A DNA stretch of 64,000 bases from Astrothelium macrocarpum (GCA_021030915.1 JAGEMR010000012.1:124001-188000); one strand, 5' to 3'; positions 48,754 through 60,832 are shown, numbered from the stretch's first letter. A program made the numbers and translations. The notes: generated from the letters alone by a model not told the origin.

Positions 48754-49681
48754 GGCCACAGAATGTCAAGGTCTTAACGAAGGAAAGGTGCAAAAATTTA
48801 CAGTGTGAAAATGAGAAGCTGCAAGCAATTCTTGAAAGATTGGCAGGTTGGGGTATTAAAAGATAGGCTGTGCACGCCACCGTTGAGGGGTTCGTGCTAG
48901 TGTTGATGGTGTGGAAAAGGGCATGGTGTGTGTACGGAGGTGCGGTTTAAAAGTATCATCACTAGCGCCAAACTTACTTTCCCCCCTATCAATTCACACA
49001 ATCTGAACCCGTTAAAGTTTCAACCAATCGATACGTATTCTGACGAAAATTTAGACCAAAAGACATTCTTTAGGTCGAGCCTCCAGCTAATTGGCACAAT
49101 AGGGATGCGCCACGCATCTTACCATATCGGGTGGCTTAGACGAATACTTTTGAACTGCACCTATATGTCCGTATTTGGGAATTTCGGCCAAGTTTAACCC
49201 CGCAAACCGAATCATCTATATCAGTCTCTAGAGTTCGTGCGTCCTGTCCAGAATCTGACTCGGGGGGAACCCCTGACCGGGCTCTCATGCACCGATTAGC
49301 GAGATGTACATACTTGTAATACCAGTCATCAAGTCTAAATCTTCCTATGCTGCCTGCCTCACAAGACTTTCATCAAATACGCCGTCATTGTTGTTACACA
49401 TTCTTTACGCGTGAGAATTGGTTGTTAACAAAATAGTTCAGTAGCTAAGTGTGTCTGTTCAGCATGAAGAATCTCCGTCTAAGGCTTATCACCGTTATAG
49501 TCGCTTTAGCTGAAGTTCATCCAACCTTGGAAATGGGCCTCGAGTACGATAGTGTCCAACCAGGTCTATGGTCATTTGCCTACAAGGGAAATGGCCTATA
49601 ATTCTTCTACGCGACGATCCGAGGAGTCTCCCATCTTGAGTATTAGGGCAACGCGCTCATTCTGCGCTAGCTGGAGTAGCC
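48754..49681. other. Intergenic region upstream of ERG9
   Basis: The ERG9 promoter and, towards 49.5 kb, the decayed upstream part of the kinase pseudogene. No intact gene is seen. Confidence 0.45.
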
Positions 49682-50302
49682 ATGGCTTTCTTGAGGATAC
49701 TAAGGACATTAGCGCCGACCCGCATGCGAATCTTCTTATATTTTCTCGGTGTTTGTCAACAATTAGACGTTGACCTCATTCCAATTACATGGCAGCCAGC
49801 TTTGGATGACTTAGGCGAAGGCGGGCAAGCTAGAATTCGCCGGTCTCAAGCATTGGTGACCTTGAGCTTTGCGTTTCGCCAGTTCCGTCATTTTGATGCC
49901 AAAGATGATGATGCAGCTTGCGAGGAAGTTTACAAGGCTCTGATAAGGGAAGTGTAGGTCCTAAAGCATCCGAACGTCCGCGAAAACCCTTATGTGTTGA
50001 GTCTTGAGGGCGTGTGTTGGGATGTCTCCGATAAGGATATCATTTGGCCGGTCTTAGTATTTCAGAAGGCCCAGCATGGCAATCTGCGCCAATTTTTGGC
50101 GTCACCTCTTGGAAGACAGATGGATCCTGATGCTATTGCGTCACTTTGGGTTGACGTTGCTACGACATTCATGCGCATGCATATAGCCAGTAAGCGACTC
50201 GGGGACTTCATAATGATTTACCATGACTAAATCGCGGCAGACGTCGTCCATCGAGACATCAAACCAGAGAATATTTTGGATATCTTCTTTATGGATAGCT
50301 GA
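49682..50302 (+). pseudogene. Truncated protein kinase (HET/NLR-associated type)
   Basis: Recognisable protein kinase blocks are present. ITWQPALDDLGEGGQARIRRSQ looks like the degenerate nucleotide-loop region of fungal incompatibility-linked kinases. VLKHPNVRENPYVLSLEGVCWD, WPVLVFQKAQHGNLRQF and, after a small intron (50190-50240), NVVHRDIKPEN (catalytic loop) follow. An in-frame TAG at 49955-49957 interrupts the N-lobe. The frame stops at 50302 right after the catalytic loop, with no DFG, APE or C-lobe. It is therefore a broken fragment. It sits 240 bp from the 3' end of an HET-domain gene on the opposite strand, a frequent genomic pairing for such kinases. Confidence 0.7.
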
Positions 50303-50543
50303 TTCCTGAAAACAATAAAGATTATTAGTCACACAGACGTCACTCCTATATTTGTCGTTATTTCTTTTTTTTACTAAATAGCAAGTCTACATGCAGCAAT
50401 AACGCCAATTATACCAGTCCTTTGGGAGCGGTGAAATACACTGAATTTCTCCTCTCTAGCATCAGTATCAATTAAGCAAATTCTTCTTATTTTCCTAACA
50501 TGTGTACAGCTATGTAGCGATGTTATCAAGAAGTACGTGCATA

Positions 50544-52654
50544 CTATTCAAGATGAAGCAGTTGTGGCTTTGTCATCCAGAATGGCAATCTCCCCTCTAG
50601 TGAAGGCGCGTCTGCCTGATGTGTCGTATTCACCATTATGTACCCAACCCGTCTATACGCACTTCCTTGCTGTGCTATCGGCTGCAACAGTAATCCACAA
50701 GCCTTATCTACAGCCCCACTCACCAGAATACAAAATAAATTATCTCTTTCAGTTTGAGAATCGGTGTCGAAGAAGATATTACCGACAGATGTGCCATCTG
50801 CGGCGTAGGCTACAGGGCGGTCACCAAAGTATGAGTGTTCCGTCTTGAAATGTATGGGTATCATGCGTCCGCTAAGCGTGATAGATGCATAAGCCACCTG
50901 GCCAAAGTTATCTGGTAAACACCCAGGATGGTATTTGACGTCCAAAAACTCACAAGAGTCGTCGAGGATGCGCAAGAGGTTCTCATTGGCCCAAAAGCGG
51001 ACTTCACCATCAGATCTTGCCCAAGACCAGGATGGCATCTTATTTGAAATCGAGGAAGTTTGCGAAGGCTTTCTTCTAAACCATAGCAGACCTATTAAAA
51101 TATCCTCTTCCCAAAGTCCTGCAACATATGAATATTTCGTGAATTTCTGGTATTCCTTAGCGATGCCAGCAATTGCCGGTAATTTGTCAGAGCTTATTGT
51201 CAGATCTCGTTGACTGTATTCCTCTACTGATCTATACCACTGACGCATCCTCCACACTAATTCCGTTTTTGACTCATTCCATGTTGATGGCTTCAACTGC
51301 AAGAAAAGCGGTTCGACGGGAGCTTGTAAGCCCATGCTGTTCTTACTGTACCATAATGCAGCAGGACGATCTTCATATATGACTGGGTACTTGCCATCTT
51401 GACGTGCAAGACGTTCTGTGCACTCCCAGTATATTTGCTGGATACCATAGCTTAAGATTCGCGGTGATAAAACCCTTTCTTGGAACACCCAGCCACGATG
51501 ATTGAGGGGAGAATCTCGTATAAGCTCCATCTCGAATGCTGTATCGCGAACGAATATTGTTCCCCAAATGCCATTGTCTGAGGCTTTATACTTTATCTGG
51601 CACGAAGAAGGTTGTTCTGGTCTTGTAATAAAGCAGCCAGCTTGAGAGTTGCCAGCCCCTGTGGCAGCTATAGTCAGAAAGCTTCGTCCATAGACATCTC
51701 CCATGGTAATTGACTCCTTATTCCAATCCGCCACGGAATCTTGCAAGATACACAAAGAGTCAATCCAAAGGTATTGGATTCCAAGCCTTCTAGCAATGAG
51801 CACTGCATGACAGAATGTTGCCGGCATGGAGGATAGCGGTACAGATATCTTATGAGATTCTAGGTTCTTAGATGTAGTGACGAGAGGGATGCTGTTACCC
51901 CAACAATGGCTCAACGTGGCATAACAGCCTACCATATCTTTTGTTGCTTCTACTAAAAAGGGTTCGTGCCATCTGTCTGCGACATCGAGAATTCTTGTTG
52001 GCAGTCCGACAGAGAGATTTTTGGGGCAACAAGAATGATTGTGCAAGCACTCGTCCACCCAATCTTGAGCCAAGACAAAGTCTTCCTCAGAGTCTCCAGG
52101 AGAGCTGGGGAGTGGTCTTCCACGCACATCTCCATACAATGCCGCAGGATCGTCTGATCGTAGCTGTGAGAAGTCATGCCGAGTTGAAGGTCTTTCTTAA
52201 AGGAGTACTGCCTACCCGGACACGCAAAAATATCGAGCACGCCGGACAATGAGACTTGATGATCAGGGTGCATTGTTGGATCGACAATACCAAGATCATA
52301 TTCTGCGTCAGAAACCTCAGGTATCTCCCAATCAGAGACGAGACGTATACGATCCAGCCAGCGATCAGGACCATCGCCAGCAGCGTCTAGATATATAGCC
52401 TTGCCAGGATACTGCTCGGAGACGTGAGCGAGGGCTAAACTTCCGGGATCTCCTAAGCTGTCATCCCGAGCTAGAGCGTTCCAGATGAGGCTACAGAGCT
52501 TGCAACCTCTACCCACAGATCGCTTCAGAGCCAGATAGCTAGGTTGGTGGAGCTGCATCTGCATTTCTTGCGCATCTTCACTACGCATTTCCTGCAGTGA
52601 TATCGATTTGCAGACATCGCATAGGGCTTGCATGGTTTCGGAGGCATCCGGCAT
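50544..52654 (-). CDS. HET-domain (heterokaryon incompatibility) protein
   Basis: Two exons from ATG 52654 (52654-52216 and 52153-50544) give about 682 residues. The N-terminal region has CDVCKSISL and GRGCKLCSLIWNAL. The spliced junction restores a typical FACPDDPAA linker, then QDWVDECLHNHSCCP. The HET domain follows at about residues 200-360: ATLSHCWG, LWIDSLCILQD, SFLTIAATGA and NHRGWVFQERVLS with IYWEC. HET proteins trigger cell death on non-self recognition after hyphal fusion; signalling partners are unknown. The 62 bp intron (donor gtaggc, acceptor gatcag) is needed to change frame between the two halves. A frameshift mutation is the alternative explanation, but the splice sites make an intron likelier. 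Confidence 0.88.
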
Positions 52655-53882
52655 CCTTATATTCAGTCGCACTACTGTGGATAGACCGCAGAAATTAGCC
52701 ACGTACTTTCCAGCAGCAAAAAAAGCCGCGGTCAATAAATAGCAAAGTATAATACCTTCGAACGCTAAAGAGCATTTGGCACAATCAAGGCAGTTTGCAG
52801 CCGATGAAAGGACAGTTTGTGGGTTCTCATATAACTGAACTTTTGTAGCTTCATTATAGTGTCATGATAAGGTGATCGAATATCTTTGAATCTAATTATT
52901 TGGAAAGCGAGGAGATTTTGGAATAAAGCCGCTCTGGAGTGGCAGTGTTGCACTGCCACGACGGTCGGCCACAACGCAAAAACAATATATATAAATTACT
53001 ACTAGAATAATATTCTGGCTGATACGGATATTTCAATACATTCAGCTATTTAGTCAGAATTGTTAAGAATTGGTGTATAATACTGATTAACTATGACATA
53101 CACACTCTTTATTGTTTAAAGGTGTGCCAGTAATTGTCTTTGGTGTTGACAGCCCATCTTCTCAGCTCTGGTCCTTTTGCCGCGAGTTGATCACGTTTTT
53201 GTGCATAGTATACAGGGCAGTGGTAGATATAAGAGGTTGTATGTGTGGCCATAATATGCAGACCACACCCGTGCACTCAAGCAATGGACCAGAATCGAGT
53301 AAGGAAACAATACATTGATATAGTTTTTGAGAAAAGAAAATATAGATGCTTTTTTCTGATTTAGCAAAAACGATAAATAGGAATTGTCAAAAGCCAAATT
53401 AATCTGCGCTAAAATTAGGCGCTGCTGCTCCCATTCTGGTTTTGGTGGACTGGAGAAACAAAAGCGGCGGCCAACTGAGCCAAAATTGGCACCGGATTCC
53501 CCAGCATATAGAGTTATTGGAGTGAATTTTGTGCTAGGGAATTTTGGTCCGTTTTTGCCATTTGAAGAAACCTGTTCTCGTTTCGCGCATTTTCGACCCT
53601 CATCAGGTAAGTGTACGTACCAGTTCTCTCACCTGGTTTCTCCTGAAAGAGATGTGTTCGCTCAATTAGGTAGACTCATAGCTCAAAGAGGCAAGTCGTT
53701 CCTTCAACTGTATAGGAATGCAAAGATCTTAGATAACAGTTTCTCAATTGAAGTATGTCACATTTCACATGAACGAACATATCGCTACCCGCACCGGAAG
53801 ATTGAGATTCTACAAAAGTGAGTGAATGTCTTGCAAGAATTAAATCGAAATGCAACCGAAACGCTCGTGGTGCTCTGATACG
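52655..53882. other. AT-rich intergenic region of the accessory island
   Basis: 1.2 kb, AT-rich, between the HET gene start and the polytopic membrane gene. It contains one copy of a diverged repeat (53431-53528, similar to 61231-61328). No gene is supported. Confidence 0.5.
53431..53528. repeat. Diverged dispersed repeat, copy A
   Basis: About 98 bp aligns in the same orientation with 61231-61328 at roughly two thirds identity. Shared pieces are a GGTTTTG block, AAAGCxGCGGC, ATTCCCC(A/G)GCA(T/C)ATAG and a terminal AGT(G)AATT. It is probably the relic of an old mobile element. Confidence 0.35.
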
Positions 53883-56214
53883 TCAAGCCAGTTCATGGAC
53901 TTCTCTTATTCCCGCATGGACCAATGGCGCAGCAACTGAAAAGAAGAGAACAAGCATCAGTATCGCAAACAGATACCGAGTTCTTTTTCTCAAGTTGTCG
54001 ACGGTCAGCAAGAAGATGATGATGCATGCGCAATACACGACCCCGGCGCTAGCCGAAAGACACCATAGCTCTACGATCCTCTTGCCGACATGTCTGTCCG
54101 GGCCGAAGTTCCACAGAGGCATCCAACCATCATTGCCTAAACCCAGACATACCGTCGTGCACCACGCCTGCCGCATGACGTTCGTGTAGGTCATCAGACT
54201 CCAGGCTAAGATCCAAAGAGCGTTGACTACAGCAATGAACTTTCCAGCAACGCGTAAAGCTACGGCACCAAAGCACAGGCCGTAAAACATAGAGCGATGT
54301 ACGGCACAGCATGTCTTAATCGGATTTTTCCCACAGTGGTGACGTTGAAAGAGCATTCGAGCTTCAAGAGCGGCCATAGCGCTGCACGTCGAAAGAAACC
54401 ACGAGATTATCGAGGCGACTCCGTATATGAGAATTCCGCCAGAAATGCAACCAAGTCCCTATCAAGTATCAGTCTCAGTTCTAGATAGGCGCTATTCAAC
54501 GTACTTCAGGAGGCGAGAAATACATTGCGTAGAAAGCAGGGATGATTGTTGCGCCCTGTAGTGTGACTCCAAAAGCGTGCCCGAGACCAAAGCAAATATA
54601 GTCGTTCCTATCCGGCGTCCAAGCCATAAAATCGAAGTCTACAGCACTGATTCCTACAGAGGAACTCGGTGTTTCATTTGGACTCTCTTCTCGGGTCGAC
54701 GCGGACTTGGACGTTTCGCTCTGAGAGCTAATGCTTTGGCTCGAGTTCAGGCTTTCGAGCTCTATTGTATAGTCATTATCCACACATCCAGATTTCCCTA
54801 CTGATTGGCGCGATAGGGCCTGATTACTCCGATTTGCTAGTTCTCTTGCGTCTGAGCAGTCTGCATGGGTTGGGCCGTTGACCGAGTAGGGAACCATAGC
54901 TTGAAAGTCGTTCATAATCATACGGGATACGCACGATGCAGTGAAAAAGCCATGGCCATAGTTGACAGCTCCGCCCTCCCGTACTTCGACCCCGAAGATC
55001 GACCACGTGGGCATCTGTGAATCTCTGTAAAGCTCTGTATCGATTATAGAAGGTCCAGTTGGGGTATGATCTCTTTGTTCGTGGCCTATCGTTACCCCGT
55101 GGCTATCAGCGATGAATGTAAATGTATCAGTGCCTTCGGCTTCACCAGCGGAGGATATAATGCTGGCCATGATCCCAGAAGTGTGGGAAGGTCTAGTAGC
55201 AGTTGATCCGTATGCTGCTGCAAACTGCGAGTCTCAGTCGAGCTCCATAGATGAAGTACGAGGCATACTCACTACCCACAGCCATATGATGCCATTGCCT
55301 ATCTGCCACTCCACGCTGTCTGGCGATCCAAATGGGTCAAGCAGGCTTGCAAAGTTTCCGATGATCGCGAAGATCCACATCGCTATCGCGGCCGCAAGGG
55401 AGAATACGAATACTATATCAAGCCTTGCTCTGCTGGCCAGAGCAGTATTCGCAGCGTCAATACGCCGTTTGAGACTCTCTGGCATAACGATTAGTTTCCG
55501 GAGGGTTCCAGACTTCACATATAGTGGCGCAGTGTCCTGTATGAGTGTTTCAAGAATGGCCTCTGCCGCACTGGAACCCTCTAAGGGGCCGGCCCTCTGT
55601 GTTCTCGGATACCTGAGGTACATGCGTTTACGGATAGCGGTCCTATAGAGGACTCCCAGGAAGATGGATGCACAGATCCAGGCGGGGCTACCGACGGACA
55701 CAAGGACACTAAGAATATCGCCATGACGGGCACCGGTTTGCCTACCGAGCAAGATAAGTAGCGCCAACCAAGGGAACAGCAAGCCTGCCATTCCGCTACT
55801 AAGTTGAGCAAAGGAAAAATTCTACACAAGCCGATAATGGTTAGAGAATCATGCCACAGTAGTAATCGTGGGCTAACAGACTTGTCTAATATTTTTTGGG
55901 CCGCAGAAAAAATAGACGTCTCGAGTTCTGACACCCACAGATTCGGTGAAATTGAGTGTAGGAGTACCCCAAGCGTCTACTAGAGTCATGGCATGATCGC
56001 TTGTGGGAACTTCCCAGCGATCACAGAGAATTTGATCATTTGGTGTGATGGTTAAATTTTGTAGCCATTGCTTCGCTAGCGGGTCGTCTGTGTTGTTGAT
56101 TATCGCTTTGAGTACACGACAGGCGCAAGAGGGAACATATTGGTCGACTAGCCAGCCTTGCGCAAGGCCGGTATCGATAAGGATGAGAGCCACTGTGATT
56201 TTTAGTAGATGCAT
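53883..56214 (-). CDS. Polytopic membrane protein with secreted N-terminal domain
   Basis: Four exons from ATG 56214 (56214-55882, 55821-55269, 55217-54505, 54458-53883) give about 724 residues. The N-terminus has a signal peptide (MHLLKITVALILIDTGLAQG) and a small extracellular domain with cysteines (PSCACRVLKAI, ILCDRW, FFCGP) and N-glycosylation sites. Transmembrane helices follow in exon 2 (LLFPWLALLILLG, WICASIFLGVLY, IVFVFSLAAAIAMWIFAIIG). A Ser-rich soluble loop is in exon 3 (SSQSISSQSETSKSASTREE). More helices are in exon 4 (VVYCACIIIFLLTV, YLFAILMLVLFFSVAAPLV). It resembles a class of uncharacterised fungal integral membrane proteins. The exon 2/3 acceptor is chosen by frame and has close alternatives. 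Function unknown. Confidence 0.7.
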
Positions 56215-56993
56215 TGTTTATAATAGAGTTGGGGAATGAAAAGAAGCAGCTCTCGTGCTAACCTTGTCAATGGTCTCGCGAACTTATGTCTCGTACAATT
56301 CTACTGTGGAAGACCGGATTGCGTGATGGCTAGGCTGACAGTGTCGATCACATACAGAAATCGCGCATAGTTGCTTTTGCTCTTGAAATGCAATCAAGAA
56401 GTGTTTGGGCGATTAAGCCTAGATGCCGCCTTGTGTGCCTTGTTGGAACGCGCGTAGTGATCAGTTCCCAAAAACAGCCACGTATTCGAGCCAGCCAAAT
56501 GGTGGTGTTCAGCGGCAAGCCTAGCAACTGTATGGCGACCATCATGTAAGGTGCACCGGTGGCACTCGGAATTGGCGCAGACTAGTTCGCTCGAGATGAG
56601 AGGTATCATGAAGGTAGGACTCAATAGAAAAAGACTGATGCGGTGATGAAAACATAATGAAAGGGGACTTCTGAGTTCCTGTTGAGCTTTCCCAAGAAGG
56701 TTACCATGTGTTCTACAAAATTATCAAAATTAATTTTTGTCGATTTTTTAAACTTTTGTACTTTGTCGACGACGAAAAGATGAAAGAAACTGCTCTCGCA
56801 TCACAAATGGAGTCATCTCCTGACCTTCAGTCATCTGCCTATAGTCTCAGAGAGCATTGAATCTCCTGAGTAGAGAAATAATACGCGGCGTGAAAGTGTC
56901 TGCAGAGCAATGGAACTCAGTCTGTCCGTGTGACTGATTCCGAGGCGAAATTGACACGGGCCACCACTACATTGACACTTGAGCCGCCTAATA
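56215..56993. other. Intergenic flank left of the transposon
   Basis: Promoter side of the membrane-protein gene and the left flank of the mobile element. A short cysteine-containing reverse frame (56394-56624) has no support. The TA at 56992-56993 is the left target-site dinucleotide. Confidence 0.5.
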
Positions 56994-57206
56994 CACTCGC
57001 AGGAACGTTGGGCGTCCCCTCCGCACCGCCGCTTCCCCGCACCCTCCGCACCACCAAATTTGTATGAGAATTCGGGATCAGCCCAGCACAAAAGTTTGGT
57101 GGTTGCCTTTTTAGCTGAAATTTGTGCATTTGTTCGTTTGACTTCCTAATTCGGTAATTTTGAAGCCGTTAGCGTGGTGGTGAGGTCGAAATGGCTCGAA
57201 AACGTC
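56994..57206 (+). repeat. Left terminal inverted repeat
   Basis: About 213 bp matching the reverse complement of the right end. The first about 100 bp is identical and GC-rich. The inner half differs mainly by transitions. It ends just inside an ATG at 57191. Confidence 0.85.
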
Positions 57207-57412
57207 ATTCCACTGTATCTGGTTCAATCAATTCGAATAAAAAATCAGTTCTATTTTGGACTGAATTATCTCCTTTAACAGTTGAAATCAGAGCTGCCAA
57301 ACGGGCTGAAATAGCTATAACAGTGGATGAGATTCCATTTGTAATAATTAATGAACAGATTACAGAAATACAAATATCTCCTTCTGTTGGTTCGCAGTCC
57401 AAATTATTTTAA
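57191..57412 (+). pseudogene. Possible second transposon ORF, N-terminal fragment
   Basis: A 73-residue frame starts at an ATG located inside the left inverted repeat, at the place corresponding to the transposase ATG in the right repeat. It begins MARKRHSTVSG. A second frame (57419-57613) and a stretch near 58585-58735 (FKSLRRNDKRVKLLIEEG) also look like decayed coding sequence on the same strand. No family is recognised. It could be cargo, an accessory protein, or chance. Confidence 0.3.
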
Positions 57413-59389
57413 ATTAATATGAATCCATTTTTTAATCAATTATTATCTGCTTTTTTAATGGATTTTTCATTTGGAATTCCATCACGGAATATTAGTGTGA
57501 TATCTGTTTATGATAATGAGGAGATAATTCATTCGATTAAACTGATAATCAATTCAGTCGAATCGGTAATAATTAAAAAAGAATTGAAGCCGTTTTATTT
57601 TAATTTAATCTGATAATTCAAACACAAAAATAAAAAAATAATACGCAAATTTGGAGAATAATATTATAAATTCATTCGGTCAATATTAGAATTCTCATTT
57701 CCGTAACAATTTTAATAATATAAGATTTAATAGGCTATCAAATAGCCAATTTGATAGTATTAAAATCGAAATCAAATCAGTTTCAAAATCATCAAAAATT
57801 CGAAATCAAATAGTCTATTTATTTATTAATTTATCAGAATCGGAATCGTGGGCCAAAATTGATCAGAAATTAGTTCAATATTGGATCGAATAAAATGAAT
57901 AGGAGTTTATAATATCTCTTATTATTGAACTGGTAGATAATAAGACTTCGTCCAAAATGGTAGATAAACGTAATCCAATAAGATATTTATATTATTCAAT
58001 CTGTTACAAAATTAATTAATTGAATATTAGATATCTATTATTGAAATAATGAAGGAGAATCTTCTTCAGATAATTTAGTAGATTAGAATAACTGGTAATT
58101 TCGTTTATAAGATCACTGAAAAGTGGAAATATTCAGATGATTGTGATCAAAATTCGATCTGGTATTGGATTAATCAAAAAATTCAAAAATATACCCGATT
58201 TCTTATAATTGATTTAAGAATTTAGAATAATTTGATAATAAATGGTTTAATTAATTTAGAATAACCATCATTTGAATTATTTGAATTATTTATTGAATGA
58301 AATGATCAAAAATATAGAACAAATTCGGTATCAATTCCTAATTCCGCGAATGTTATTCCTATAAATATATTCAATTTTTATTAAAAAATAGCTGACGAAT
58401 GGAATATCAGATCAAATACATCTACCGAAATAAATACATCGAATGAGAGATTATGAAGAAGAATTTCTGATTCATCATTATTATTAATATCTGAATTAGT
58501 AGTGGATGAAGGCGTATCGGCGTATTTGGAATGATATAAATAATGAAATAAACGGGAATCGATAAAAATTGAATTTGATAAGACGATGGAGATATTTGAT
58601 CAGTATAAATATGATCTTGAAGGGTTCAAATCTTTACGGCGAAATGATAAAAGAGTCAAATTATTGATTGAAGAAGGTGTTGCGAAAGATATTATTATGA
58701 CAATCTTTCGAGATATCAAAAAATGGAATCAGAAATGAATTAATTAATAATTTGATTAATCAGATAAATAAATAATTTATCAATTAGTTAAATAAATAAC
58801 TGATTCAATAATTAAAAGGATAAGATTGTGATGGAGAAGGTGGTGGAGGAGATGGTGGAGGAAGGTAAAATGTTCAAAATGGATGAAATCAGTTTAGATG
58901 TTCGAATTCGCAATATACGCGTAAAATTTTATAGAATTGATATTTTTGTCCTAATAATTTATTAGTAAATTTAATATTTGATGATATAATTCGGTGTATG
59001 ATACGTGTTTATTATATAATCTGATTAGATCAATTCATAAATTTTAACGTAAATGTATAATATATTATTCCGCCATTTTTCTTCTAATAATTTATTAATA
59101 AAATTGATATTTATCAATAAATTCGATATATTTCAAACGTTAATTATATAATTTTATCATATATTCATTTTTTTATAATATTTTTTATATAATTTTTTAT
59201 AATATTTTTTATAATATTTTAGATAAATCGAAAATATCTGATTTATAAAATTACGAATTTAATTAATCAAAAATAGAAATATATAAATTATGAAAATATT
59301 CTCGTGTTTATTTTTTATCCTTTTCAATCTCTTCGATATATCAAATTAAATATTCAATAAAATCGAAATCTTCCGAATCTGAATATAAC

Positions 59390-60308
59390 TCATAATGCCT
59401 TTTAATAAAATCTTTGAATTTAGAAAAGAATTTTTTGATCGGATTTAGATCAGAAGAATATGAAAATAAATATATTAATTTCATTTCGAATTATTTTATA
59501 ATCAAATCAATTATTTTCTCGTTATGATGTATCGACGCGTTATTCATTATCAATACTGAATTTGATAACGGATTATCAGAATCAAATAGAAAATACTTTG
59601 GTAATAGCGATTCCTCTAGCCAATATACGAATGTTTGAATTGTTATTGAATTTTCGTAAATTTAGTAATCCAGAATTCCATCAATTATATACGCCGGCAG
59701 GATATTGTAACGTCGTTCACGTTCGAGGAAATAACGTTGAATTGCTTTCGATCCTTTTGGTATTCGATCATAAGGGCGAAATCCAATATATCGATCCGTT
59801 CCATTCTCATCGACGTATACCAACTATTCAGCTGAATATTATGTCATTATGGCCATATGACTATCACGAAATTCAGTAGAACGCTTCTTTATTATTCGGT
59901 GATATTCCAAACAGTTTGTTAGTTATTGAATTTATCATTTCGAGAACGAATGCTAATCTTTTTCCTCGTCCAGCCGTTCTGATACAACCTTTTCGCCACC
60001 AGCGAGGGATCCACGAGCACATCAAACTGCTGCCAGATCCATTCAGCCATTTCGTCGATATACATGCCAGATTTCGTGAGAAAATGCTCCTCCAGAACCT
60101 CAATAATAGCAGGTGTCAGAATTCGCGGAGGACCGTGATGATGGATTGGATTCAAAGGGCTGCCATATAGTTTGATATTCCTTTTGATCCTTTTTATTGT
60201 TCGAATAGTTGTATGAGCAATTCGGGCAATATCACGTTGTGGGAGATCGTTATAATCCAAAAGCGTGGCGACGATAGCACGTTAAACAGGAGCGATATTT
60301 CGGACCAT
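59390..60308 (-). pseudogene. Tc1/mariner-type DDE transposase, inactivated
   Basis: Reading from the ATG at 60308, the N-terminal helix-turn-helix part is fairly intact (QRDIARIAHTTIRTIKRIKR, GPPRILTPAIIEVLEEHFL), but codon 9 is TAA. The catalytic domain follows with further stops and probable frame breaks. The first acid is retained in VDENG (59809-59811). The second is Asn in IMNNASIHHNEK where Asp is expected (59542-59544). The third is Lys in LNPIKKFFS where Glu is expected (59434-59436). All three changes are G to A or C to T. It therefore cannot be an active transposase. Confidence 0.85.
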
Positions 60309-60514
60309 TTCAATCTCATCACCACGTTAACGGCTTCAAAATTACCAGATTAGGAAATCAAATGATTAAATCATCAAAATGAACAAATTTCAGCTGAAAA
60401 AGCAACCACCAAGTTTTTGTGCTGGGCTGATCCCGAATTCTCATACAAATTTGGTGGTGCGGAGGGTGCGGGGAAGCGGCGGTGCGGAGGGGACGCCCAA
60501 CGTTCCTGCGAGTG
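60295..60514 (-). repeat. Right terminal inverted repeat
   Basis: Reverse complement of the left end. It ends CCTGCGAGTG before the TA at 60515-60516 and contains the transposase start codon at its inner edge. Confidence 0.85.
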
Positions 60515-60595
60515 TACGTCATCGAGCGGCACACCACTACCTCCTCTTCTCAGGCACATTCGGAAGCCCAGACTCAAGAAACACTCTGCGACACG

Positions 60596-60832
60596 ATGGC
60601 CCGCCAATCTACCTTCGAGTCGCTCTTGAGCGATGTTCAGCAAGCTATTTCGGACTACGAAATTGGCAAGACAAATATGCTGTCTATTATTCGGGGAGCT
60701 GTAGAACCTCTAAGGCGAGGGATTGAACCACCTCCGACTTTTATGACGAGGCAATGGAACCACGTGCGTATTTGGCAGTCCAAAGCATCATATACTTATG
60801 GTCTCCAAGGCCCAAGAAAATATAAACGCTAG
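60596..60832 (+). CDS. Doubtful short ORF
   Basis: A 78-residue frame starting at the ATG at 60596 (MARQSTFESLLSDVQQAI) begins 80 bp right of the transposon. The composition is reasonable and the start context is good, but there is no recognised domain. It may be the 5' remnant of a gene whose remainder is decayed. Confidence 0.25.
   Translation: MARQSTFESLLSDVQQAISDYEIGKTNMLSIIRGAVEPLRRGIEPPPTFMTRQWNHVRIWQSKASYTYGLQGPRKYKR

Larger units (their letters stand above)
56994..60514. mobile_element. RIP-degraded DDE transposon with about 215 bp inverted repeats
   Basis: The element is 3,521 bp and is bounded by CACTCGCAGG at both ends in inverted orientation, with a TA dinucleotide on each outer side (56992-56993 and 60515-60516). 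TA target duplication and the transposase type indicate the Tc1/mariner superfamily. The right third carries a reverse-strand transposase remnant; the left 2 kb is AT-rich and unexplained. The interior shows many G:C to A:T changes and premature stops, the pattern expected from repeat-induced point mutation. The outermost 100 bp of both ends are GC-rich and still identical. Confidence 0.85.

Noticed and set aside
51953..52215. Frameshift mutation in the HET gene
   Set aside because: The frame change is explained by a 62 bp intron with GT..AG ends that restores the typical FACPDDPA linker of HET proteins.
53384..53821. 145-codon forward frame
   Set aside because: It overlaps the diverged repeat, has irregular composition and no recognised motif, and sits in the AT-rich accessory region.
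60374..60643. Frames through the transposon ends encoding Gly/Arg/Cys-rich peptides
   Set aside because: They are readings of the GC-rich inverted repeat and appear in mirror form at 56831-57129. Nothing suggests coding.
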